Assembly (NCBI GenBank): GCA_902805485.1
Contig: CADCTM010000467.1
Span: 1-10,589 of the forward strand
Length of the DNA: 10,589 bases
From: an uncultured Coleofasciculus sp.
Lineage (GTDB): Bacteria > Cyanobacteriota > Cyanobacteriia > Cyanobacteriales > Coleofasciculaceae
Direction of reading: 5' to 3'
Below the pieces are notes generated by a model. That model had not been told where the DNA came from, searched no databases, and saw only the letters and a program-made list of their open reading frames with translations. Both the position numbers and the translations under genes were made by a program. The first letter of the stretch is position 1, and each line of letters begins with the position of its first letter. Below are positions 1 through 8,357 of this stretch, in pieces.

Positions 1-3000
1 GGGGCTTGTTTTAATTTCTGGTAAAATTCTGTCATTAACCCAAACGTTCCATCATCACTGACGTACCACAAACTTCCTAAAGCTGACTTCACCCCTGCTT
101 GCAAAGCTAGTCCAGCAAATCCTAACTCCGCCTCTGTATCCCCTAAAGCCGTGCGACAAGCACTCAACACCAACAACTCTACAGGCGGTTTATTTAAACT
201 CAGCAGTGGTAGCTGATCGAGTCGCAGTTTGGTATCCCAAAACTGAATGTAGGAATTACTGGGGTTACCTGGCAGAAATTCCGCATGAGTTGCTAAATGA
301 ATAATGCCATAAGCCCCTTCATTTCGGGCTTCTTTAAGATTTTTTAGGGTAAACCCTTGGTTGAGGAAGGACTTGCCTTTCCATAACCGATCCGTAATCG
401 CCGCCAACTCCACAGGAACCGATGGTAAGGGTTTGGCTTGAGAAAATTTATCGGCGCCCATTGCCAAAACGTTAAGGTTTCTCACATCTCTATAACGAGT
501 ATCTGTAAGCGCCAAGCTAGGCATTAAACCAACGCTATAGCGTTCGATAATAAAGCCCTTACCATCATGCAGCGCCGCCAGGGGAATACTCCGTAAGCGG
601 CTATCCATAATATAAGTCAGATTTTGGATGCCCTGCGCTTGTAAATCTGGTTCTAAAGGCGCCAGCAGCAACTGATACATCTTTTGTGCCGGAGCGAGAT
701 AGCCACGAGTGTTTCTCACATTGGTAGCATTGCTAAGAAACTCGTTTGCCAGGGCGATGACTTGGGCGCGAGTCGCGTTAACTGAGTGGCGAATTGGCTT
801 GCCTTCAGGCGTGATCAAAACCAACTCCAAGCGATCCTCCATCTCAGCCGATTGGGAACGCAGTAAGGATAATTGGGATTGCTCGGAAACCCCTTGACTT
901 TGGTTTTGCTGCGGTGGAACTGAAGTTACACTTTTCGGCACAAATACAGCATAAATAATCGCAGGTTTGATGCCAGTATTTGTCTCTACTTCGCGCAGGG
1001 TTTTAAGCGCATCGTCTAACGTAACGCCTTGAGCCTCTCTTAGTCCGAAATATTGCGTAAAATCGTTGCTGAAGGCATCATCAATCTTCAGTTGATTCAC
1101 ACTGAAGCTAGTTCTGTTGGCTTGAAGCGGCGGTATTGTATCTAACTCAGTCTGAGAGATTGTTAAATCGACAGGATTAAGCCCTAAATCAGATAAATTC
1201 CTGGGTGGAACCGTCGGGGGCGTGGGCGGGACAATCGGATCGAGGGGGCGAGGCACACTAATAATCCCAATGTTGCCCACCGTGTCGGTAAAAGGGAATG
1301 ATTGCACTGGCAAAATTGTAGAATCACCGCTTGTAATCGCGTCGGCTGTCCCGTTAACCGTGGCATTCCCGACATCGAAAGGAATTATACCCTTGCCACC
1401 ATGCCGAATTGCGATCGCGCCCCCGCCCCCACTCCCAGCACTTGAGATGCTAGCCGTTGTCCCATTCGAGGCAAGAAACGTGTCAGTTGCCCGGAAAAAG
1501 CTTTGAGTTGAGACAGTTACCGTGCCCCCTGTAGTTCCCCCTTGGCTGTTAATCGAAGCCACTTGGATGTCACCAGAGGGGTCAAGCAGAACATTTCCAC
1601 CACTGCCTGAACTCCCACTCGAATTGATTTGACCCGCAGTAATCTGAGTACTCGCGGCAACGGTAATATTTCCACCATTACTTCCGGCTGAATTAAGGTT
1701 AAGAGTCGTAATTGCCCCGCGTTGACTGGTAAGGCTGAGACTACCGCCATTGGTTTGTCCACTCGTCCCACCAGAGGTGATCGTCCCCGTGATGATATTG
1801 CCTCCGGCAGTAATGTCAACATCGCCTCCACGGAAGATGTTGCTACCAGTACTTTGTGTACCCGTTGCCCGTGAATCAACAGCCCCCGTGCTGATATTAC
1901 CCGCCGCTCTCAAGGTAATCTCGCCTCCACTGCCAGCCGCAGAACTCGTATTTAGCGTACCAACACTGGCATTGATGTTACCGCCGCTTGGCCCCTTGTT
2001 TTCGACTAAAAGCCTGCCCGCGATGATGTTTCCTAGGGTAATATCGCCACTGGTGTTGTTAGTCAGACCCGCACCCGTATTTAGAGTAATCGTTGTCGCA
2101 CCTGTACCGGAGTTAAGCGTTACTCGTGGAGCAATGCTAATCACGGCATTTCCAGGGTCTCGAAAAGCATCGTTCACGCTATTGGCAACCGTTTCGTTAC
2201 CCACGAGGGTCAAATTACTGTTATCGGTGGTGATATTAGCATTGACCAGAAGACTCCGACCTGCTTGTAGCGTCAGGGCGCCGCCGTTGCCGAGCGGGTT
2301 ATTACTGGTAATTGCCTCATTCACCGTAATGTCATTGTTGGCTTGCAGCACCACATTTGTACCAGTGTTGGTAATTGCCGTAATCTTGCTGGGGGCGATT
2401 GTAAGCGATTCGGAGGGATTGTCGCTAAAACTCAAAGGTCTCAAGTTTCCTGTTGTATCAAACAAATACCCCGCGCCAGCAGTCGGTGCTGCCTTGCTAT
2501 CTAGATGACTGCCGATCACGACATTCGACCCTGCCGCCGCCACAGACCAACCGAATTCGTTACCTTGTCCCCCCACGCCGTTGGGGTTATTAAACGTTTG
2601 CAACAGTGCCCCAGTCGCGCCATTAAACAAATACGCCGCCCCTGCATCTGTCGCCCCCGTATCCGCCGAATGGACGCCGATTAGGACATCCGTCCCCACT
2701 GCTGCCACTGAACGACCAAAAGAGTCCCCTGGTGCAGGATTAGGGTTATTAAAAGTTCGCAGCAGTGTCCCGGTTGTGTCGTCAAACAAGTACGCCGAAC
2801 CTGCATCCGTTGCCCCTGTGTCATCACCATAGGCGCCAATTAAGGCATTTGCCCCGACTCCCGCCACCGAAAAACCGAAAAAGTCCCCGACCGCTGGGTT
2901 CGGCTTATTATAGGTTTGCAGTAGCGCTCCTGTATTGGCATTAAACAAATACGCCTGTCCAACGTCGGCTAATCCCCCTACAGTTTTAGTAGGTGCGCCA

Positions 3001-4955
3001 ATGAGGGCATTTGTGCCGACTCCCGCCACTGAGTAGCCAAATTGTTCGCTACCTTGAGGTGTGGGATTATTTAAGGTTTGTCGCAGTGCGCCCGTGCTGC
3101 CATTAAACACATACGCCGCCCCAACATCATTAACTCTCCCGGCGGTGGAAACTAGATCAGCAAACGGCGCACCGATCAGGAAATCGTTCCCAACTGCCGC
3201 CACAGACCAACCGAATCCGTCACCGCCGTTAACAACCGGATTATTAAAGGTTTGTAGCAGTGCCCCAGTTGTGCCATTAAACAAATAAGCACTACCAGCA
3301 CCCGATGCCACCGAGTTAGAAAAGGGTGCGCCAATTAGGACATTTGTTCCCACGCCTGCGACGGAATAGCCAAATCGATCGCCCTCAGTAGCAGGAGTTG
3401 GCTTACTAAAGGTTTGTAGCAAACTTCCTGTACTGCCATCAAATAAATAGGCAAGTCCGGCATTCGGGACTCCTCCGAAAGACGCAAACGGAGCGCCCAC
3501 GATGACATTGTTGCCGACGCCTGCAACGGAAAAGCCGAATTGATCGCCAGATGCCGGATTGGGGCTGAGGTATGTTGCTAAGGGAGAACTGGGCGATGAA
3601 ATTGTGATATTTTTGGGGTCAAGTAATAATGTGCCCGGTTGACCTTTTGGCGCCCCAGCATCGACCAAACCTGTAAAAACCAGCAACTGTTTGCCGGATG
3701 CTTCAACGATGCCGCCATTGCCGCCGAATGCGCCGCCACGGCTACTGATGTTGCCATAGAAACGGGTTAATTCGTTCGCCCAAACAACGACTTGACCGCC
3801 ATCACCTTGTTTGAGGGCGTCGGCAGCAATGGTTGAGTCTTGACTCACGAGTGTAGAGTGTGCATTCGGGACTGTGCCATTGCCTTGATAGTCGCCGCCG
3901 ATACGGACATTGCCGCCGCCGTTGGCGCCAGAGGCGTTAATATTTGCACCTAACAAACCGACTTTACCGCCCAAAATATTAACGGCACCGCCGATTTGTC
4001 CGGCAATTGAATTAGAGGTATCGAGTGTACCAGAAGCGATCGCTGTTCCCGCTGCCGTTGGGATAGTCGTACCGGAAGTACTGAGTTGTACGGTGCCGGA
4101 GGATAGGTTCAGTCCGGTTTCTACACGTCCAATTGTACCTGTGAGCAAGGTTGGTAAATCTAGCGGGGTAATGGCTAATTGCTGCCCATCAACGGTGCGT
4201 GGTGCGGCTATTTCTAAACTGAGTAAGTGTCCAGTTTGAGTAATTTTAACCAGATTTTCTCCAGGCACAGCCGCCATTGAAATCATGCCTGACGGTGCTT
4301 TGAGTGATCCAGTGTTGATGACGCTCCCCGCCAGTAGGGTTAAGTTCTGCTTTTGTCTGACGGCGAGATTTCCGGCGTTGATAATGCTTCCGGGTTGGGC
4401 ACTGTCAAAGGCAAATTGGTTGGGGATGCCGCTTAGGGATGCATAGTCGTTTGTCCCGATCGCATTAAACCAATTGTTGTTGCCAAAGCCAATGCCTGTT
4501 GCTGTTGTCGCGGTAAAGGATGCGGGTACATTCAATTGGGCATTTGTGCCAAAGACGATTCCAGCCGGATTCATCAAGAATAAGTGGGAATTGCCCCCAC
4601 TCACCTGAATTAGACCGTTAATTAGGGAAGGGTTGCCGCCTGTAACGCGCCCTAGAATATTACGGATCGTTGGTAAGGATTGAAAGTTCGCAATTTGTCC
4701 AGCGTTAAGTCCAAATTCCTGGAAACTGTGGAAAAGGTTAAGGCGATCGCCTGAAAGTGTCCCGCCAGAAATGTCGTAGATGGAAGGGTTTGCTTGCGGT
4801 GGGCTAACAATTGTACCTGTGCCATCGAGAGAAGGGGCGATCGCTTGTGCCATGATGGGGCGATTAGCGTCAAGCCCAGCATAGGCGAGGAAACTCACTC
4901 CTGTTAGAGAAACAGCCAAAGATAATCGGCAGAAATACCGCCCAGCAGAATTCAT
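1..4955 (-). CDS. Secreted filamentous-haemagglutinin (TPS)/FG-GAP/CHAT-domain protein, 3' end beyond window
   Basis: I read this frame through from the ATG at 4955 to the left edge without a stop (1651 codons plus two bases). A weak AAGGG ribosome site lies about 10 bases upstream. Residues 1-26 form a signal peptide (hydrophobic LSLAVSLTGVSFLAYA); cleavage could be after AYA or at the later MAQA. Residues ~40-270 match the haemagglutination-activity/TPS domain (NPAG at 129-132), followed by the family-typical LLLDPKNITIS near 445. Residues 466-840 hold seven FG-GAP-like repeats. A Gly/Asn/Ser/Thr-rich beta-helix-like region runs to ~1230, then a proline-rich linker (PIVPPTPPTVPP). From ~1370 a CHAT domain carries HLATH (H1553, H1557) and SACRTALG (C1600), the expected caspase-like His/Cys pair. 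By family knowledge it would be exported via a TpsB pore; none is visible here. Its substrate is unknown. The CHAT C-terminus is cut by the window, not by mutation. Confidence 0.93.
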   Translation of the reverse strand, partial: MNSAGRYFCRLSLAVSLTGVSFLAYAGLDANRPIMAQAIAPSLDGTGTIVSPPQANPSIYDISGGTLSGDRLNLFHSFQEFGLNAGQIANFQSLPTIRNILGRVTGGNPSLINGLIQVSGGNSHLFLMNPAGIVFGTNAQLNVPASFTATTATGIGFGNNNWFNAIGTNDYASLSGIPNQFAFDSAQPGSIINAGNLAVRQKQNLTLLAGSVINTGSLKAPSGMISMAAVPGENLVKITQTGHLLSLEIAAPRTVDGQQLAITPLDLPTLLTGTIGRVETGLNLSSGTVQLSTSGTTIPTAAGTAIASGTLDTSNSIAGQIGGAVNILGGKVGLLGANINASGANGGGNVRIGGDYQGNGTVPNAHSTLVSQDSTIAADALKQGDGGQVVVWANELTRFYGNISSRGGAFGGNGGIVEASGKQLLVFTGLVDAGAPKGQPGTLLLDPKNITISSPSSPLATYLSPNPASGDQFGFSVAGVGNNVIVGAPFASFGGVPNAGLAYLFDGSTGSLLQTFSKPTPATEGDRFGYSVAGVGTNVLIGAPFSNSVASGAGSAYLFNGTTGALLQTFNNPVVNGGDGFGWSVAAVGNDFLIGAPFADLVSTAGRVNDVGAAYVFNGSTGALRQTLNNPTPQGSEQFGYSVAGVGTNALIGAPTKTVGGLADVGQAYLFNANTGALLQTYNKPNPAVGDFFGFSVAGVGANALIGAYGDDTGATDAGSAYLFDDTTGTLLRTFNNPNPAPGDSFGRSVAAVGTDVLIGVHSADTGATDAGAAYLFNGATGALLQTFNNPNGVGGQGNEFGWSVAAAGSNVVIGSHLDSKAAPTAGAGYLFDTTGNLRPLSFSDNPSESLTIAPSKITAITNTGTNVVLQANNDITVNEAITSNNPLGNGGALTLQAGRSLLVNANITTDNSNLTLVGNETVANSVNDAFRDPGNAVISIAPRVTLNSGTGATTITLNTGAGLTNNTSGDITLGNIIAGRLLVENKGPSGGNINASVGTLNTSSAAGSGGEITLRAAGNISTGAVDSRATGTQSTGSNIFRGGDVDITAGGNIITGTITSGGTSGQTNGGSLSLTSQRGAITTLNLNSAGSNGGNITVAASTQITAGQINSSGSSGSGGNVLLDPSGDIQVASINSQGGTTGGTVTVSTQSFFRATDTFLASNGTTASISSAGSGGGGAIAIRHGGKGIIPFDVGNATVNGTADAITSGDSTILPVQSFPFTDTVGNIGIISVPRPLDPIVPPTPPTVPPRNLSDLGLNPVDLTISQTELDTIPPLQANRTSFSVNQLKIDDAFSNDFTQYFGLREAQGVTLDDALKTLREVETNTGIKPAIIYAVFVPKSVTSVPPQQNQSQGVSEQSQLSLLRSQSAEMEDRLELVLITPEGKPIRHSVNATRAQVIALANEFLSNATNVRNTRGYLAPAQKMYQLLLAPLEPDLQAQGIQNLTYIMDSRLRSIPLAALHDGKGFIIERYSVGLMPSLALTDTRYRDVRNLNVLAMGADKFSQAKPLPSVPVELAAITDRLWKGKSFLNQGFTLKNLKEARNEGAYGIIHLATHAEFLPGNPSNSYIQFWDTKLRLDQLPLLSLNKPPVELLVLSACRTALGDTEAELGFAGLALQAGVKSALGSLWYVSDDGTFGLMTEFYQKLKQA
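2430..3560 (-). repeat. Seven tandem FG-GAP/integrin-alpha-like propeller repeats inside the TPS/CHAT gene
   Basis: Seven units begin near residues 466, 520, 574, 632, 686, 739 and 792 of the encoded protein, each 53-58 residues long. Each has the pattern FG-x-SVAGVG (or SVAAVG), then a short VLIGAP-like strand, then AGxAYLFNGxTGALLQTFNNP. The similarity persists in the DNA: related stretches of about 160 bases containing ccattaaacaaata or close variants recur along the region. Seven FG-GAP-type units are the number needed to close a seven-bladed beta-propeller. The units interrupt an otherwise beta-helix-type sequence directly after the DPKNITIS motif. In integrins these repeats bind ligands and divalent cations; a ligand here is unknown. 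Confidence 0.88.
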
Positions 4956-5351
4956 TGAAAAATCGCCCTTTTTAAGCTCGGTGGGTCAAATTCTACCTAA
5001 GATGCTCTGCTCAGAAGGCGCTTGATTATTGGGAACCAGTTTAGTTTATTGCTACCTGTCTTTGAGCGCACCCTCTTAGACGACTTGCCCTCAGAGCTAA
5101 TACCCTTCTTTTAACTTATGCTTGATCTGTCAGCTTGTCCTCATCTACCCCTAGCAGTAGCTTTATTGATTCGTTAAACTTTGGGGAAGTATTTAGATTT
5201 TTTTAACCGCAGATGTAGGCAGAATAAACCCAAATGAAATATGAGTTGTTTGTAGATTGAGATAATTTTATCATCATATCTATTGCTAATGTTTATCTAC
5301 AAATAGTAAGTTTTGTCAATCGCGGGTTTGGGTAATTCTACTGATTAAAAT
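4956..5351. other. Intergenic region between the TPS/CHAT gene and the beta-CASP nuclease gene
   Basis: This 396-base stretch separates two minus-strand genes. I see no tRNA, no convincing ORF and no classical terminator with a T-run. It becomes AT-rich towards the right and contains nested inverted repeats (listed separately). Read on the minus strand, TTGTAG (5302-5297) and TATGAT (5278-5273), 18 bases apart, could be a weak sigma-70-type promoter for the TPS/CHAT gene, though it lies over 300 bases upstream of the ATG. A closer TAGAAT-like -10 box near 4992-4997 has no recognisable -35. The gap length makes a shared transcript with the nuclease gene uncertain. Confidence 0.5.
5228..5333. 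repeat. Nested inverted repeats
   Basis: tttgtagat (5249-5257) is an exact reverse complement of atctacaaa (5295-5303), with 37 bases between them. Outside these arms, acccaaa (5228-5234) and tttgggt (5327-5333) also pair exactly. Inside, gataa/ttatc (5261-5272) can form a small hairpin. The region lies just downstream of the nuclease stop codon on the minus strand, so it might be a folded 3' UTR, a terminator without a U-run, or a regulatory element of the next gene. The AT-richness makes a chance origin possible. Confidence 0.4.
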
Positions 5352-8024
5352 TTACAAACGTTTAAACTCTGGACATTTGCCCGCTGGATCGACTTGTAGG
5401 GAAAATAAGGGGCTATCTTCGCATTGACATCGCACTGTCTCAAAAAACTGACACACCGCACAACAATTTTCCCCAGAAGCGATCGCTTCTTCGATTGCTT
5501 TTTGTGTGGCAACATTTTGTTGCGTCACGGGGCTGAGTTTTAGATGATAACCATCCCATTTTGCCCGAATAATTCCACTACTAGCTAACATTGACCAACG
5601 AGGATCATTTTCGACGATTTCTTCAGGAATGCGTATCCACGCGCCCTCAGCTTCGGCTTCAACTTCAACCTCAAACTCTTGAGGTAGCCCAATTCGAGTT
5701 ATTTGGTCTTTCGTAAGATGTTCGGGTGCTTGACCATAGGAAACTGATTCTCCCACACCGGGAATATGAATGTAGTGTTTGGAGCGCAAATCTCCTGAAC
5801 GCGCTAATTCATGCAAGGCATTGCCGCCGCCGTGGATTAAAATTAGGTGTTTTGGATTCACCTTATTAATCACCTGAGTTAGTCCAATTTTATCAGCATG
5901 AGCCGACAGATTGAAGCGTCTAATTTGCGCTCTTACGGTGACTTCTTTGCCATCTAATTCAATCGTGTCCCCAGTTTTAAGATTTTGCAGCAACCGTCCT
6001 GGCGATTCTTCATCGGTGTAGCCAGAAATAAAGATTGAAGCATTTTCTCGTTCGAGTAATGTTGCTGCGTAATACACCGAAGCGCCGCCCGTCAACATCC
6101 CGGAACTTGCCACAATTACACTGGGGTGTGCCATTGCCAAAGGTCGTTCTCTGGGAGAACCAATGGGGATGACTGGTGGGGTTCCTTTAGGGTCAAAAAA
6201 TGGTTCCAATCCATTTTGTTTGACTAGATTTTGAACAGATGGGGGGAGAAATTCTAAGTTATCTCGAAATACATCTGTAACGGCTCTAACTAAACCATCA
6301 ACATAAATCGGAACTCTTAGTTTATGAAATAAATGAAAGGTGCGAATTGCCAGAAGAATTTCTTGCGCTCTGCCTAAGGCAAACGCCGGAATTAAAACAT
6401 TGCCGCCGCCTTGGACAATTTCTGCGATCGCTTCTAGTAACGCTGTTTCTTGGGTTTTCCGTGCTGGGTGAACATCTGCGCCGTAAGTTGACTCGGTAAT
6501 TAAGATGTCGGCGGGGGGTAAGTCGGCAACCCGTAATCCTGTTGTAGTGCGAGAGGAGGTTGTGTTGTAGTCTCCGGTATAGAGTAAAGAGCGATCGCCA
6601 TATTTCAAATAAATGCAAGCGGCTCCTAAAATATGACCCGCATTAATAAAGCGAACTTTTAATCCCGGCAGCGGTTCAAATTCTTGACCAGCGGATTCAG
6701 TTTCTAATCGAAATAAAGTCCGTTCTAAGTCTGTTTCATCAAAAAGCGCTTGTGAATCTTCATTCATCTGTTGCACTTTCAAACAATCTCGCAACATAAC
6801 GTGAGCAATTTCACGAGTTCCCGGTGTGCAAATCATCCTTACACCCGGATAGCGGGCATGAAAAACTGGGACAGCACCTAAGTGGTCTTGATGAGCATGA
6901 GAAATCAGCAGTAAATCGGGATTTTCTAGATACTCTAATGCCGGCAATGGGTCATAACCTTTGGGACGAGTGCCACAATCTAAAACGATTTCGTAGGGAC
7001 CGATGGCAATTTGAAAGCAAGACGCACCAATTCCTTTCGCGGCTCCTAAAGGAGTAACAACTAAATGGCTATTTAAAGTTCCTTGTTCTTCTGAATCAGT
7101 GTCAGGTATTGCTGCGAAAATAGGTGTATTTATGCTCTGAGAATATTGATAAACTTTCGGTTTTTTCCGATTGCCAAAAACTTGCACTCTTGCGTGTCGT
7201 TGTGTCGTTTTAGAGAACGCTTCCCATTCCCAACCTTTATTTTTTCGTGGCTTTGGCGTCCCTAATTCCCAATCTTCAACCTGAGTTTCTGCAACCAGTG
7301 CCGCTTGTGCCTTTTCGGTGGGAGGAGGCATCGGTTCATCACGGCGATCAGGTTGCTGAATCGTCATCGGGATGCTTGCAGATGCCATCACGGCGTTGCC
7401 GTTGTTGACAACTTGGGGTGAATCAAGCTGTAGCGCTGTTGGTGATGGTGCGGCACTGCCTATAAGCTGAAGTTTGGGGTCTACAAATTCAGTTAAATGG
7501 CTTTGTGGCGCTTCTTGGGGTGAGACAGGGACTTCTTCAATCGGGTTTGCGCGTTGGATGTGCAACGTATCGCCTTTGCGTACCGCGATCACTTGATATA
7601 ACTGACCCACCTTCATTTGAGGGTCAGGAGACAGAAAACTAATTTTTAAGATCTTTTCCCCTGGTCGAGAAATCTTTAACTGAGCAAATTGCGCTCGCCG
7701 ACCTAACTGGACAACTCGTCCGATCAGCAAGCATTGTTCAGTCAGGTCTTGGCTATTTTCTGCTGGGGTGGAAGCGACGACACTCAAGGTTTGGATAACG
7801 CCGGACGAATCAGTCGTCGGAACAACTTGCCATAAGGTGAGGCTTTTCGGAGAGTTGATTGGTGCGTCTTTCAAGCGAAACCGAATGTTATCCCGGCACA
7901 CTAGATAATTTACACCCTCTATTGATTCGAGCTGTCCTGGGAGGGTGAATTGGAAGTAAGGGCAAGTTGTTGTCAGTTCAGTTTGGGAAACGTTCGGCAT
8001 CGTGTTGGGTAAGGTGGAAAGCAC
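5352..8024 (-). CDS. Metallo-beta-lactamase/beta-CASP RNA-processing nuclease with N-terminal extension and Cys-rich tail
   Basis: An 890-residue protein of the YSH1/CPSF-like beta-CASP family (COG1236 type), expected to cleave or trim RNA in the cytoplasm with two zinc ions. Visible metal-binding motifs are D349 (LDCG), SHAHQDH at 375-381, H464 (NAGHILGA), D485 (YTGDYN), H709 (SAHAD) and H731 (ILIHGG). The beta-CASP segment includes TESTYG, IPAFALGRAQE and ASSGMLTGG. All catalytic positions are intact. About 320 residues precede the catalytic domain: a beta-rich, possibly OB-like segment (~25-165), then a Pro/Gln-rich and basic linker. Beyond the catalytic domain lies a C-terminal extension ending in a tail with Cys 854, 855, 858, 866, 868 and 884. 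The longest frame starts at GTG 8024. ATG at 8000 (residue 9) is equally plausible, as neither has a clear Shine-Dalgarno. It is not canonical RNase J by architecture. Confidence 0.93.
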   Translation of the reverse strand: MLSTLPNTMPNVSQTELTTTCPYFQFTLPGQLESIEGVNYLVCRDNIRFRLKDAPINSPKSLTLWQVVPTTDSSGVIQTLSVVASTPAENSQDLTEQCLLIGRVVQLGRRAQFAQLKISRPGEKILKISFLSPDPQMKVGQLYQVIAVRKGDTLHIQRANPIEEVPVSPQEAPQSHLTEFVDPKLQLIGSAAPSPTALQLDSPQVVNNGNAVMASASIPMTIQQPDRRDEPMPPPTEKAQAALVAETQVEDWELGTPKPRKNKGWEWEAFSKTTQRHARVQVFGNRKKPKVYQYSQSINTPIFAAIPDTDSEEQGTLNSHLVVTPLGAAKGIGASCFQIAIGPYEIVLDCGTRPKGYDPLPALEYLENPDLLLISHAHQDHLGAVPVFHARYPGVRMICTPGTREIAHVMLRDCLKVQQMNEDSQALFDETDLERTLFRLETESAGQEFEPLPGLKVRFINAGHILGAACIYLKYGDRSLLYTGDYNTTSSRTTTGLRVADLPPADILITESTYGADVHPARKTQETALLEAIAEIVQGGGNVLIPAFALGRAQEILLAIRTFHLFHKLRVPIYVDGLVRAVTDVFRDNLEFLPPSVQNLVKQNGLEPFFDPKGTPPVIPIGSPRERPLAMAHPSVIVASSGMLTGGASVYYAATLLERENASIFISGYTDEESPGRLLQNLKTGDTIELDGKEVTVRAQIRRFNLSAHADKIGLTQVINKVNPKHLILIHGGGNALHELARSGDLRSKHYIHIPGVGESVSYGQAPEHLTKDQITRIGLPQEFEVEVEAEAEGAWIRIPEEIVENDPRWSMLASSGIIRAKWDGYHLKLSPVTQQNVATQKAIEEAIASGENCCAVCQFFETVRCQCEDSPLFSLQVDPAGKCPEFKRL

Positions 8025-8142
8025 TTGTCACACAAAAGATGTGCGACCCTCAGATAAGGGTGCGGTTGTTTCCTTTGTAGCAAACAATCAAGGGTCAGCG
8101 TAGAAGAGTGAACGGCATCATCTCGCAAGAGCGGCGCAAATA

Positions 8143-8170
8143 TTAGGGCATGACTGGGGAAATGCCCTAA
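8143..8170. repeat. Perfect 9-bp inverted repeat, 10-base loop
   Basis: ttagggcat (8143-8151) and atgccctaa (8162-8170) are exact reverse complements around a 10-base spacer. Neither strand has a T-run after the arm, which argues against an intrinsic terminator. Position between divergent genes fits an operator or a structured leader of the nuclease mRNA. The role is inferred only from position and symmetry. Confidence 0.55.
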
Positions 8171-8291
8171 ATGCCTGCTAAATGTTAGAGAATCTCCACA
8201 AAAATGCGATCGCTTCTTGATGAATCTTAATACTGAAACACGGATTTATGTTGTTTGGTTGAAGATGCCGCTAAGTACTGGTGGATTCAAA

Positions 8292-8333
8292 ACGAAGAAG
8301 ACTACTATGCAGTTGAGGCTGACGCTTCTTCGT
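8292..8333. repeat. Perfect 9-bp inverted repeat, 24-base loop
   Basis: acgaagaag (8292-8300) and cttcttcgt (8325-8333) are exact reverse complements. No T-run follows on either strand. It overlaps the short protein-like stretch described in the findings and lies just upstream of the candidate promoter at 8358-8386. Confidence 0.5.
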
Positions 8334-8357
8334 CCTGAGTGCGGATAAATAACGCTC

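Noticed and set aside
1750..2508. A 252-codon plus-strand open frame opposite the TPS/CHAT gene
   Set aside because: It is antisense to a continuous, clearly recognisable coding frame. Its Val/Leu/Pro/Ala-rich translation is what the antisense of Gly/Asn/Thr-rich repeats gives.
2581..3288. Plus-strand frames with repeated NxCxSAPVxPLNKYAA-like units that look like a repeat protein
   Set aside because: The periodicity is the mirror image of the propeller repeats on the minus strand; no independent start signals are seen.
2430..3560. CRISPR array or tandem non-coding repeat as explanation of the ~160-base periodicity
   Set aside because: The units are long, degenerate and keep the reading frame, so they are coding repeats. 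No short identical repeats with unique spacers occur in the window.
4652..4882. A 76-codon minus-strand frame near the start of the TPS/CHAT gene
   Set aside because: It is out of frame with, and fully inside, the signal-peptide and TPS-domain coding sequence.
4956..5351. A tRNA or named small RNA in the intergenic gap
   Set aside because: I saw no cloverleaf, no CCA-type end and no family consensus; only AT-rich inverted repeats.
6824..7057. A 77-codon plus-strand frame
   Set aside because: It is antisense to the metal-binding core of the beta-CASP nuclease and has no recognisable features.
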